9,344 bases of DNA from Acidimicrobiaceae bacterium (GCA_003158835.1 PMLI01000368.1:1-9344), one strand, 5' to 3'; counted from the first letter of the stretch, positions 1 to 6,658 are shown. Made by a program: numbers and translations. Notes: generated by a model from the sequence alone, not told the origin.

Positions 1-261
1 GGGGAGCGCGCCACAGTGACGAGGCCTCAGAGACATGAACATTATGCGTTCTCGATTAAGCGGTCCCGGTGAAACTCCAGACAACGCGGAACGCCGAATA
101 CGCGACACCGTCTCAGCCTGTCACTTGCCGGCTCAAACAGCGACAGAATAACCGATCTAGAGCGCGTGCACCCGTGCCGCATTCAGGCGTGAGCGTAGCG
201 GTCAAGGCAAGTATCTCCGCATCTCGCCCAAGGCCGTCGCGCATACGGACCATGTGAGCAG
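1..261. other. Gene-poor left edge, nothing recognised
   Basis: I see no supported gene here. The plus strand is open from a GTG at 69 to 257 (62 codons) and the minus strand from an ATG at 253 to 113 (46 codons). Neither translation resembles a family I know and neither has a convincing ribosome binding site. The stretch lies downstream of the stop of the secreted-protein gene, and no hairpin with a T-run terminator is obvious. It may be the decayed end of a neighbour outside the window. Confidence 0.5.
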
Positions 262-2226
262 CTAGGAGAACCTGCCTTTCAGGTCCGGTTGGCTTTCACG
301 AATCAGGTCCGGTTGGCGCTCGACGAACGCAAGCGGGTCGTACTGGTTGATGCAAAACCGGTCAAGAAAGTTCGGGGACAGGTCGTTGGTCGTGAAGAGG
401 AAGCAGAGCTTGGGGTGGATCCCGTCGGCGGTTCGGTAACCCGGGCCGCAGTCGGCGGCTTCGGCCTGATCGCAGTAGGAGACCTCGTAGATCTGGAGCT
501 GGAGCTGCTCCTCGTGTACCTGGCCGGGTGGAATGTGGGCGAGGTCCTGGGCGAGTTCCCAGACCACTCCACCCGTGTGGAGGTGAAATGGAACCCATAG
601 GCCGTGAAGGATGTCATCCGAGAAGGCGCCCGCGACCCTGACATTCGCCCTCGGCTCGTGTGATGAGCGTTCGAGACCGTCCCCGGGTAGGTCGAACGCC
701 TGGAGGAAAAGGTCGATGAGCTTCTCCTGCTCGACCAGTTCGATGCCGACGTGGGCGATTTCGATGCCGAGGAAGAGTGGTGTCGTCAAACCCGCCGCGG
801 TGGTGGCGAATGTTGCCGCCGCTATCTGCTGGTCGGTCGCGAGCCACTCGAAGGCGCCGTCGAGGACTTCTTCGAAGGGCGCCTCCTCGAAGTGGCTCAT
901 AGTCAAGATGGGGCTACCCTGGTAGGCCTCGATGAGGTTCTTGACCTCAAGCGCGCTGATCGTTCCAAGCTTGTCGTAGATGAGGTACGGCCTGATCGTC
1001 AGCGTGGTGGTCGAGGTGCCCGCCCTGGGGTAGGCACGGGCTTCCGCGCTCACCGTAAGGGTCGTCTTTTCGACTTGGACCACGCTCGGAGCCCAGTAGA
1101 TGAGGTGCAGCTGGCCGTGGGCGTCAGTTGTGAGGCCGGACAGACTTGCGGCACCGCAGCGCAGCTTCGTCGGGTCGGAGGCCGTACAGAGGAACTCGTG
1201 GCCGGCGCCCTTGACGAAACGGACCGGGCTGACCGACACCGTCACACTCGCGCCCTTGACCGGCTTGTGCCGCTTCGGGTCGATCACGCTGACAAGTAGG
1301 TTGGCGCACCCTGACATGCATTTCTGCGCGGCCTCGCCCGGCTCGCCGTAGACCGACGCCGGGTCCGAGTAGCTTTTCGCGTAGGTCGGGACCGTGAAGT
1401 TCACCGATCCTTCGCTCGGGTCGAGGGTGTCGAGGGCCAGTCCCGACCTGATCGGTTGCAGGATCCTCACGAACACCTTTAACGGGCAGGAGGCGCCACC
1501 GGGGGTCCCGCATTTGTGCTCGGGGCCGAACCCCACGGCCACCTCCACGATGTCGATCTCCTCCCGCGAGCCGCCCTCCTCGATCCCAGTCTCGACCGAG
1601 ATGACCATGTAGCGGTTGGTGAGGATCCTCGCCAGGCCGTACCCCCGCACCAGCGTCCCCGAGCAGCTCGTGCCTTTGTACCGGCTGTAGTAAGGGATCC
1701 CGCCGCAGGCGGATTTGAACTGGACGATCGGCGGGTTGTAGTCGCTGCTGTAGTTTTGCGGTAGGTACGCGGGGCGCTCAGCGAAATTGACGCTCTGCCA
1801 GCAACGGCTCTGCAGATTTGTCAGTTGGTACGTGCACCTGGGGGCGGCGATGCGGGCACTGACAGTAACTTGGCTGCCGAGCGTTACCGTCGAAGGTGAG
1901 ACGCTCAGCGTCGTCTGAGCCGGGACGGGGCACATGGGGTGGTTCCCTCCGAGCCCGGTGATCTTGCAGCCCGACACAGACGGGCCGACGTTCGACCAAC
2001 CCTCGTCTAGAAGGCAGCTCCCCGCTCCCGACACGGGGGTACCGATCGGACACCTTGCCGGGTACGGATAACCCGCTGCCGCCATTAGGGGGGCCGGGCC
2101 GCTCAGCGCTGATGCGGGCGGAACCGTAGGCACCAAAACGGCCATGGCTAGGGTGCAGACCGTGGCCAGGACCAGGGCGACTAGTGGCACGCGCAGCTTG
2201 TGGGCGGGGTGAAGGGAGCGGCTCAC
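262..2226 (-). CDS. Secreted cysteine-rich protein with Ig-like region, function unknown
   Basis: The product is 654 residues, read from a GTG at 2226; a weak GGTGGG lies about 7 bases upstream. Residues 1-40 form a Sec-type signal peptide: basic start, hydrophobic core (LVALVLATVC), and a probable cut after PPASA. The mature part carries many cysteines (for example residues 59, 71, 87, 99, 131, 142, 174 and 188), suggesting disulphides outside the cell. Residues about 103-125 (TTLSVSPSTVTLGSQVTVSA) look like the first strands of an Ig-like module. Residues about 310-412 look like a bacterial Ig-like (Big_1-type) domain, with the telling stretches GASVTVSVSP, GLTTDAHGQ and TLTVSAEA. Residues about 465-510 are helical and hydrophobic, either a buried helix pair or a membrane segment. 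The C-terminal 150 residues match nothing I know. There is no LPXTG anchor, so it is probably secreted or loosely attached. Adhesin or enzyme partner roles are both possible. The gene is intact and stands alone. Confidence 0.85.
   Translation of the reverse strand: MSRSLHPAHKLRVPLVALVLATVCTLAMAVLVPTVPPASALSGPAPLMAAAGYPYPARCPIGTPVSGAGSCLLDEGWSNVGPSVSGCKITGLGGNHPMCPVPAQTTLSVSPSTVTLGSQVTVSARIAAPRCTYQLTNLQSRCWQSVNFAERPAYLPQNYSSDYNPPIVQFKSACGGIPYYSRYKGTSCSGTLVRGYGLARILTNRYMVISVETGIEEGGSREEIDIVEVAVGFGPEHKCGTPGGASCPLKVFVRILQPIRSGLALDTLDPSEGSVNFTVPTYAKSYSDPASVYGEPGEAAQKCMSGCANLLVSVIDPKRHKPVKGASVTVSVSPVRFVKGAGHEFLCTASDPTKLRCGAASLSGLTTDAHGQLHLIYWAPSVVQVEKTTLTVSAEARAYPRAGTSTTTLTIRPYLIYDKLGTISALEVKNLIEAYQGSPILTMSHFEEAPFEEVLDGAFEWLATDQQIAAATFATTAAGLTTPLFLGIEIAHVGIELVEQEKLIDLFLQAFDLPGDGLERSSHEPRANVRVAGAFSDDILHGLWVPFHLHTGGVVWELAQDLAHIPPGQVHEEQLQLQIYEVSYCDQAEAADCGPGYRTADGIHPKLCFLFTTNDLSPNFLDRFCINQYDPLAFVERQPDLIRESQPDLKGRFS
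279..317. repeat. 15-bp direct repeat inside the 3' end of the secreted-protein gene
   Basis: TCAGGTCCGGTTGGC occurs at 279-293 and again at 303-317, 24 bp apart. The spacing is eight codons, so on the minus strand the repeat encodes QPDL twice in the last 20 residues (ERQPDLIRES then QPDLKGRFS). It is probably a small in-frame duplication at the gene end. No function is implied. Confidence 0.7.
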
Positions 2227-2344
2227 GAGCGCCCACCCGCGGTCTGGTAGGCCCGGTTGAGAAGGGTCGGCCCCGCTTCGGAGGGCGGTGTCCCCGAGGG
2301 CGCCGAGGTATGCTCGCCAACCCCCGACATTTTCTCTCGGCGCA

Positions 2345-2578
2345 TCAGGCCGCCTCCCCCGCTCGCGGTCGTCCCGAGGTCAGCGACTTGACGCTCGCAG
2401 TGGTACCCAGGGTAACCGTGCAGGTACCGGCCACGTGGGCACCGACGTCTTGGCGTGGGCCGGCACCGAGCCCGTCGACCAGTTGCTCGCCCTCCTCCCG
2501 GAGCCGCTGGTGGCGTTCGGCCCCGAGGCGGTGCGGAGAGCCGCCACCTTGGGGTGTGGGTATACGGTTGTTGCGCAT
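2345..2578 (-). CDS. Possible small hypothetical protein (77 aa)
   Basis: I do not recognise this frame. It starts at an ATG at 2578 with a GGGAAGGG purine stretch about 10 bases upstream, and third codon positions are mostly G or C. The predicted protein is soluble and charged in the middle (RHQRLREEGEQLVDGLGA), then has TVTLGTTASVKSLTS near the end. There is no signal peptide or membrane segment. It lies 118 bases upstream of the secreted-protein gene on the same strand, so the two could share a transcript. GC-rich DNA gives such open frames by chance, and several other frames are open here too, so this is a tentative call. Confidence 0.35.
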   Translation of the reverse strand: MRNNRIPTPQGGGSPHRLGAERHQRLREEGEQLVDGLGAGPRQDVGAHVAGTCTVTLGTTASVKSLTSGRPRAGEAA

Positions 2579-2677
2579 CGCTGTGTGCCCTTCCCAGGGG
2601 TCCTGTGTCCGTGTCGGCCAGCTGGCGAGGGCCCGGTGACCACGACCAATAGCTCTGGGGCATATTGTGGGCGGCGG

Positions 2678-2708
2678 GCGTCACACTGGCGTCACAGTGG
2701 CTCGCCAG
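2678..2708. promoter_or_regulatory. Helically phased direct repeats, possible regulator site
   Basis: GCGTCACA occurs at 2678-2685 and again at 2689-2696, an 11-bp period, close to one helical turn. An overlapping inverted pair, CTGGCG (2686-2691) and CGCCAG (2703-2708), could also form a small stem. The site lies about 100 bases upstream of the possible start at 2578 and overlaps the 3' end of the 2692-3012 frame. Phased direct repeats of this kind are typical of response-regulator half-sites. No core promoter could be placed with confidence. Confidence 0.25.
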
Positions 2709-3012
2709 CGTGATTACTGGCCGTTGTGGAGACGTGGCGCTCGAGCTCCACGAGCTCTCGGGGCGCGGGTTCGGGCCCCAGCTGCGCCAGCGCTAGCGCG
2801 CCCGGTGGGGCAGGCTTTGCCCGTTGAGGATCAAGGCTACCTCCAGGTAACGGTGCTCGTCGTAGGGCGCGAGCGCGACGCCGCGCTCGACCACTCGATC
2901 GACGTCCGACGGAGCGCTTCGCGTGTCTATCGGCCTGCTCGGCCAGCCGGTGCAGCGCACCAACCGATCTCAGGTCGGCTCCGGGGTCATCTGACACCAA
3001 GGTTGTCGTCAC
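2692..3012 (-). pseudogene. Small hypothetical gene, probably frame-broken
   Basis: One frame runs from a GTG at 3012, with AAGGAG immediately upstream at a rather short spacing, to a stop at 2692 (106 residues). Its first part (DDPGADLRSVGALHRLAEQ, then ADRHAKRSV) reads like a normal helical protein. The middle then becomes an arginine-rich run typical of out-of-frame GC-rich DNA. In the next frame over, the same middle DNA reads as a sensible protein (DVDRVVERGVALAPYDEH, then RYLEVALILNGQSLPHRAR and a stop near 2792). I therefore think one base has been lost or gained around 2905-2910 and that the original product was about 75 residues. I do not recognise the family. A real 106-residue protein with a basic middle is the alternative. 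The two palindromic sites lie directly upstream and probably once controlled this gene. Confidence 0.45.
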
Positions 3013-3028
3013 TGCTCCTTGTCTACGG

Positions 3029-3069
3029 TGTCAGCCTAGACTGACGTTCGCTGTCAAGGCAGACTGACA
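3029..3069. promoter_or_regulatory. Two tandem 18-bp palindromic operator-like sites
   Basis: The sites are TGTCAGCCTAGACTGACG (3029-3046) and TGTCAAGGCAGACTGACA (3052-3069). They share the pattern TGTCA-N8-TGACR and an identical AGACTGAC half, and their starts are 23 bp apart, about two helical turns. The first site is almost fully symmetric if G-T mismatches are allowed. A further perfect 8-bp inverted match links CTGACACC (2991-2998) with GGTGTCAG (3027-3034). On the minus strand a TTGACA lies inside the second site, a possible -35 box for the gene starting at 3012. Tandem palindromes of this size are typical of TetR-like dimeric repressors, but no regulator gene is adjacent. Confidence 0.5.
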
Positions 3070-3137
3070 ACTTTGACTCGCGCAGTTCTCCGACCATGAG
3101 CGTTCGCTAACGGTTTGCACTGAGCCCATGGGCCTCG

Positions 3138-3485
3138 GTGGTCTCTCCGACAACCCGCAGCGCGTCCGAGGGGAAGCCGCTTTTGAGGTCGGCTAAGTTC
3201 TCCATCAGCGGCAGCATCGTGGGCAATTCGGGTGACGGCTTCGAGCTCCTCACAGATTGGGCCCCGGGCCCCACTACCTTTCATGTACAAGGAGCTGTCT
3301 CAATACAACCGTTCAACGAAAATACCGACCAACTTGGTGGTTCGTGGTGTTACTGGGGCGGACCAGGTGCCAACTACTCGTGGACGGTGACCGGGAATAC
3401 GCTCACGCTCGCGCCCATCGGTGGCAAGGACGGGTGCAGCATACGCGGCTTCATCTGGACCGGAAGGTGGGCCCGGGTGAGCTAA
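3138..3485 (+). CDS. Small extracellular-type beta protein, probably 5'-truncated
   Basis: The frame runs from a GTG at 3138 to a TAA at 3483-3485 (115 residues) and is open upstream only to 3111. From about residue 20 the protein is rich in beta-type and aromatic segments: AKFSISGSIVGNSGDG, GGSWCYWGGPGANYSW, TVTGNTLTLAPIGG, RGFIWTGRWARVS. The C-terminal pattern of a TLTLxPxGG stretch, a Cys and then GFIWTGxWxRV is one I associate with short secreted actinobacterial proteins. Here there is no signal peptide, the first 19 residues look unrelated to the rest, and no good ribosome binding site precedes the GTG. I infer that the original 5' end with its export signal was lost. The gene sits next to clear pseudogenes, which supports that reading. 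No molecular function is known to me. Confidence 0.55.
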   Translation: MVSPTTRSASEGKPLLRSAKFSISGSIVGNSGDGFELLTDWAPGPTTFHVQGAVSIQPFNENTDQLGGSWCYWGGPGANYSWTVTGNTLTLAPIGGKDGCSIRGFIWTGRWARVS

Positions 3486-3494
3486 CTAACGTGA

Positions 3495-3935
3495 ACGTCC
3501 GACGGGTTTGTCAACGCCGTCGCCGCCGTCAAGGTCTCCCCCGGAGTGGTGGTACGGCCGATCGGTCGCTACCAGCAGCCTGGCTACGACCCGCCTGGGT
3601 GGGCGACGCGGCCAACGCTGTGGGAACTGACAGCCTCCAGATCTTCCATGGGCCTATCCTCGACGGCGATGTCGGCTTTGTGCACCGCGACTTCTACCCC
3701 GGGAACTTGCTTTGGTCCGGAGGGCACCTGAGCGGGGTCGTCGACTGGCAGGCCGCTTGCCTCAGGCTCTCCTCCATCGAGCCGGGGCACTGCAGGCTCA
3801 ACATGCTCTAGAACGAAGCGTCCCTGGCTGACAAGCTGCGGCGCGCATGGGAGAAGCGCTCGGGCCGGCAGTTCGACCCGTCGGCGGACGTCATGAGCAT
3901 TCCCGAGGCCCTCGACAACATGCGCACGCCCAAGA
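3495..3935 (+). pseudogene. Decayed aminoglycoside phosphotransferase-like (APH/choline kinase) gene
   Basis: The C-terminal lobe of a PF01636-type phosphotransferase can be read across two frames. Frame one (3495 to about 3625) gives FVNAVAAVKVSPG and VRPIGRYQQPGYDPPGWATR. Frame two (about 3630 onward) gives the catalytic loop HRDFYPGNLLW, with HRD at 3683-3691, then GVVDWQ with the metal-binding Asp-Trp at 3743-3748. It continues as EPGHCRLNML, an in-frame TAG at 3809-3811, and NEASLADKLRRAWEKRSGRQ FDPSADVM. So there is one frameshift near 3620-3635 and one nonsense codon, and the whole N-terminal ATP-binding lobe is missing. Intact relatives are usually around 300 residues. It cannot make an active enzyme. 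Homology fades around 3930, where the transposase remnant begins on the other strand, so the 3' end was probably cut by that event. Confidence 0.8.
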
Positions 3936-3970
3936 GCCCGTCCAAGTCCCTCCTCACCATGGAGGACGCT

Positions 3971-4612
3971 GTCGGGGTGCCCGGTGACACCGAGCAGGTG
4001 GGCGCGCCGGCTGGCGTGCTCGATGGCGAACAGGACGTAGAGCCGCTTGAACACCACGGTGTCGACGGTGAAGAAATCCGTCGCCAAGATGCTCTTGGCC
4101 TGGGCTCCCAGGAACTCGGCCCAGGTCGGGCCTCGACGCGGTGCTGGTCCCGGGCCATGGCGGCGGAGGACTCGGCGCACGGACGTCGCCCCGACCCGGA
4201 TGCCGAGCTTGGCCAGCTCGCCCTGGACACGCACACAGCCCCAGCTGCGGCTCCCGGCCCAGGCGTACGATCAGCTCCACCAGCTCGGCGCTCATCGCTG
4301 GCCGTCCCGGCCCTCGTTGGCGCCGCCATGCCCGCCATTTCCGGCGTCCGGCTTCTCGGTGCCAACGGAGCAGCGTCGCTGGGCTGACCAGGAAAGCTCG
4401 CCAGCGGTCCCGCGGGAGCAGCCGGCTGAGGGCAGCCAGAAGGGCGCGGTCGACGGGCCGGTACTGGACGCGGCCATGGACCTGGCGCTCAAGGACTCGC
4501 ACCTGGTGACGGAGGACGACCAGCTCGACATCCTTGTCGACCTCGCGCCGTCGGGACGACACGACGAGCCCAAAATCCGGCACAGCCCGAGGTACGCGAG
4601 CGAAAAGGCCAT
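3971..4612 (-). pseudogene. N-terminal half of an integrase-core (DDE) transposase, two frameshifts
   Basis: Reading from an ATG at 4612 gives MAFSLAYLGLCRIL (4612-4571). One base is then missing near 4569-4570 and the product continues in the next frame as LVVSSRRREVDKDVELVVLR, RPVDRALLAALSRLLPRDRW and TLLRWHRE to about 4245. One extra base at 4244 shifts it again to WGCVRVQGELAKLGIRVGAT, VRRVLRRHGPGPAPRRGP and TWAEFLGAQAKSILATDFF. These are the helix-turn-helix region and the start of the rve/integrase-core domain of IS3/IS481-like transposases. The first catalytic Asp (TDFF, codon 4076-4078) is present. Homology stops at LLGVTGHPD (3971), so the second Asp and the Glu are gone. It is an inactive fragment that abuts the phosphotransferase pseudogene. 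Confidence 0.85.
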
Positions 4613-4618
4613 GGGTCC

Positions 4619-4828
4619 ATGACGACGGGCATCGGCGCGAACTGCCCGCTCAAAGACCTGATCGAGATTGTGGCGCCCTTCAGCCTGGCTGCCTTCACGT
4701 TCTCGCTGATGGAGAGCGGCAACGACGGGACGTGGTCGCCTGACCAAATCATCGTCGCCATTTCAGTTCTGACAGCGGCGGGCATGGCGCCCACCCGTGC
4801 CGCCGACGCGGTACGGCTAGCACTCTGA
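4619..4828 (+). CDS. Small hypothetical protein (69 aa), possibly a fragment
   Basis: The frame starts at an ATG at 4619, with AAAAGG about 11 bases upstream, and ends at a TGA at 4826-4828. Nearly every third codon position is G or C, which is strong evidence that it is, or recently was, translated. The product is mostly helical and mildly hydrophobic: KDLIEIVAPFSLAAFTFSL, SPDQIIVAISVLTAAGM, APTRAADAVRLAL. I do not recognise it. It begins only 7 bases from the start of the divergent transposase remnant, so it may be the 3' piece of a longer gene cut by that element. It ends 71 bases before the diguanylate cyclase on the same strand, so co-transcription is plausible. Confidence 0.5.
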   Translation: MTTGIGANCPLKDLIEIVAPFSLAAFTFSLMESGNDGTWSPDQIIVAISVLTAAGMAPTRAADAVRLAL

Positions 4829-4869
4829 CCGACCCCCTGGGTGCAAGTGGCGCCACCTGGGGTTAAGCC

Positions 4870-4886
4870 CGGCAGTACCGCTGCCG
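4870..4886. promoter_or_regulatory. Perfect 6-bp hairpin just before the diguanylate cyclase start
   Basis: CGGCAG (4870-4875) pairs with CTGCCG (4881-4886) around the loop TACCG. The hairpin ends 13 bases before the GTG start at 4900, where a ribosome binding site would lie, and no clear Shine-Dalgarno sequence is present. A self-complementary GTGGCGCCAC also sits at 4847-4856. The hairpin could lower translation or be an operator half. No T-run follows, so a terminator for the upstream small gene is less likely. Confidence 0.3.
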
Positions 4887-4899
4887 TTACAGATATGTA

Positions 4900-6498
4900 G
4901 TGGCTGCTGACGCGCGTAGAGAGAGCGTTGAAGACCTGTCCGAACGCGCCCTGACAGCGGCGTCACCAGAGGACCGCGCCCGCTGCCTGGGGGACATTGA
5001 AGCGGCGCTCGAGAAGGCCTCGGGCCCAGTGGAGCGGGGCCGGCTGCTCATTTGCCGGGCACAGATGCGCCACAACCAGTACGAGTACCGTCTGGTTCTC
5101 GATGACGCCCGGGCGGCGATGGCCCTGTTCGAGGAGGCCGGCGAAGGGGGCCTCGCCGTCGACGCCGCCAGCCGCGCTGCCGTGCTCGCTTCGCGGTTAG
5201 GTGAGCAGTCGCTGGCCGCCGATCTGGTTACCAAGACCGTCCTTGGTTTGGCTGCGGTCCATGACAACAGGCTGACCGCCGCGGTCGCCAACCGCCTGGG
5301 CGCCTTCTGTTGCTCTTTGCTCGATTATAACCGCGGCGTGGCGTACTTCGAAATGGGGTTAGCCGCCGCGGAGCATGCCGAGGACGGCTACCTGGTCTGC
5401 CTCGAGCTCTATAACATCGCCAATGCTTTGCTCCTGGCCGTGCGGGCCGATAGCGCCTCAGGTCCGTCGGCGTCACCGCTGCGTCCCGAGGACGACAGCC
5501 GGCTCGGGCGGGCCGGGCAGGTGCTGGAGCGACTGCTGGCAGAGGTCACCCCCGAGCGGCAACTGTCGCTTAGTGCGCAGTTGCTAAGGGCGGAGCTGCT
5601 AGTGGACACCGGCCACCCGCACGAAGCACTGGACGCATTGGCGGTCATCGCGAACGCTGCCGGTGGGGCAGGGCTTGCAAGCGACGCCCAGAAAGCCGCC
5701 TTTGCCATTGTCGAGGCACACTGCCGGCGCGACCTCGGCCAAACCGGCGACGCCCTTGCCGCCGCCGAGAGGGCGGTCCAGCTGGCCCAGGCCAGCGGCG
5801 ACGACTACGAGCTCATGCTCACCTTGGAGGAACGGCTGGCTTCCAGAAGTGCAGCCGGCGACCTAGCAGGCGTTGCCGCTGACGCCCTGGAGGTGAAGCG
5901 GCTGATATGGGCCGTCCACCAGCGCCAGACTGTTCAGATCGCGGAGCAGGTCTGGGAGCGCGCCGCCTTGGAACGGGAGCGCCGCCAGTTCGAAGAGCAA
6001 GCGGAGGAGGACGCGCTCACATGCATTGGCAACCGCCGCCGCCTCAAGCGCTTCTTGGACCACGCTGCCGAGGCCCCAGCCACGCTGGCGCTCGTCATGG
6101 CCGATATCGACCTCTTCAAGCAGATCAACGACACCTTTGGCCACGAACTGGGCGACGTAGTGCTACGGGCCCTGGCCGAGCTGTTGGCCGCCGAAGCCCG
6201 CTCGGGCCAGGTCGTCGTGCGCTACGGAGGCGAAGAGTTCGTTTTCGCCATGCCTGGCGCCGAACTGGCTGCGGCGGCCAGCTTCGCCGAACGCGCCCGC
6301 TTGACGGTGGCCTCATACCCCTGGGCGCAGATCGACCCGCGCCTGGCGGTTACCATCAGCCTGGGCGTCTCCTCGGGCCAGTCGGACGAGTGGCCCTCGG
6401 TCCTGGCGGAGGCGGACAGGGCTCTTTACCTGGCCAAGCGCAATGGCCGCGACCGTGTCGAGGTCGCTGGCCGTGTGCTAGAGCAGGCAGCCGGTTGA
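4900..6498 (+). CDS. Diguanylate cyclase: TPR-like helical sensor region plus GGDEF domain
   Basis: The product is 532 residues, from a GTG at 4900; the frame is closed by a TAA at 4864, so few other starts exist. Residues about 1-340 are helical repeats rich in Ala, Leu and Glu, of TPR/bacterial transcriptional-activator style (ALFEEAGEGGLAVDAASRA, YFEMGLAAAEHAEDGYLVC), with no membrane segment. A charged helix at about 345-370 (ERAALERERRQFEEQAEE) is a typical signalling coiled coil. The GGDEF domain begins at DALTCIGNRRRL (D371). Metal-binding Asp402 is in MADIDLFK, guanine-contacting residues lie in QINDTFGHELGD (410-419), and the catalytic loop RYGGEEF has GGEEF at 443-447. All the active-site residues I can check are present, so it should convert two GTP to cyclic di-GMP in the cytoplasm. 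The inhibitory RxxD site is altered to R434-S-G-Q437. No EAL domain is present. It stands between transposase remnants but is intact. Confidence 0.92.
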   Translation: MAADARRESVEDLSERALTAASPEDRARCLGDIEAALEKASGPVERGRLLICRAQMRHNQYEYRLVLDDARAAMALFEEAGEGGLAVDAASRAAVLASRLGEQSLAADLVTKTVLGLAAVHDNRLTAAVANRLGAFCCSLLDYNRGVAYFEMGLAAAEHAEDGYLVCLELYNIANALLLAVRADSASGPSASPLRPEDDSRLGRAGQVLERLLAEVTPERQLSLSAQLLRAELLVDTGHPHEALDALAVIANAAGGAGLASDAQKAAFAIVEAHCRRDLGQTGDALAAAERAVQLAQASGDDYELMLTLEERLASRSAAGDLAGVAADALEVKRLIWAVHQRQTVQIAEQVWERAALERERRQFEEQAEEDALTCIGNRRRLKRFLDHAAEAPATLALVMADIDLFKQINDTFGHELGDVVLRALAELLAAEARSGQVVVRYGGEEFVFAMPGAELAAAASFAERARLTVASYPWAQIDPRLAVTISLGVSSGQSDEWPSVLAEADRALYLAKRNGRDRVEVAGRVLEQAAG

Positions 6499-6597
6499 TG
6501 TTTGCCGGTCACGCGTGCCCAAGCGGCGCCCGGAGAGGGCCAGCGTGAAGGTAGCGGTCGGGGTGCTGCGCGACGCTCGTCCGGCCTGCGTGGTGAG
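6499..6597. other. Spacer after the diguanylate cyclase
   Basis: This 99-base spacer holds no gene I can support and no clear hairpin plus T-run terminator. It ends where the first copy of the duplicated 60-bp sequence begins. Confidence 0.5.
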
Positions 6598-6658
6598 CGC
6601 TCCCGATTCGTGTGGTCAGGCGGTGCGAAAATGTGTTCAGAGGAGTAGATAACGGCGC
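6598..6658 (+). repeat. Copy A of a dispersed direct repeat of about 60 bp
   Basis: This copy shares the block CGCTCCCGATTCG at its left end and TTCAGAGGAGTARATAACGG followed by CGC at its right end with the copy at 7200-7258. The middle is less conserved (GGTCA, TGC and AAATG shared) and one or two small gaps are needed. The copy lies immediately beyond the stop of the transposase C-terminal remnant, which ends at 6659. I infer it is the transposase-3' end of that insertion sequence. Confidence 0.75.

Noticed and set aside
69..257. A 62-codon plus-strand frame at the left edge
   Set aside because: The product is basic and low in complexity, with no ribosome binding site, poor codon bias and no family resemblance.
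751..1299. A plus-strand 182-codon frame opposite the secreted-protein gene
   Set aside because: It is the antisense shadow of a clear coding sequence with a signal peptide and Ig-like region; it has no recognisable domain or ribosome binding site.
3257..3811. A plus-strand 184-codon frame that looks like one gene
   Set aside because: Its first two thirds are antisense-like noise out of frame with the 3138-3485 protein; only the last third is real, as part of the phosphotransferase pseudogene.
3971..4612. Programmed frameshifting to make a full transposase
   Set aside because: The two shifts are in opposite directions at sites with no slippery run, and the catalytic C-terminal half is absent, so decay is the simpler explanation.
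4829..4899. A rho-independent terminator between the small gene and the cyclase
   Set aside because: The hairpin at 4870-4886 has no following T-run and lies right against the next start codon.
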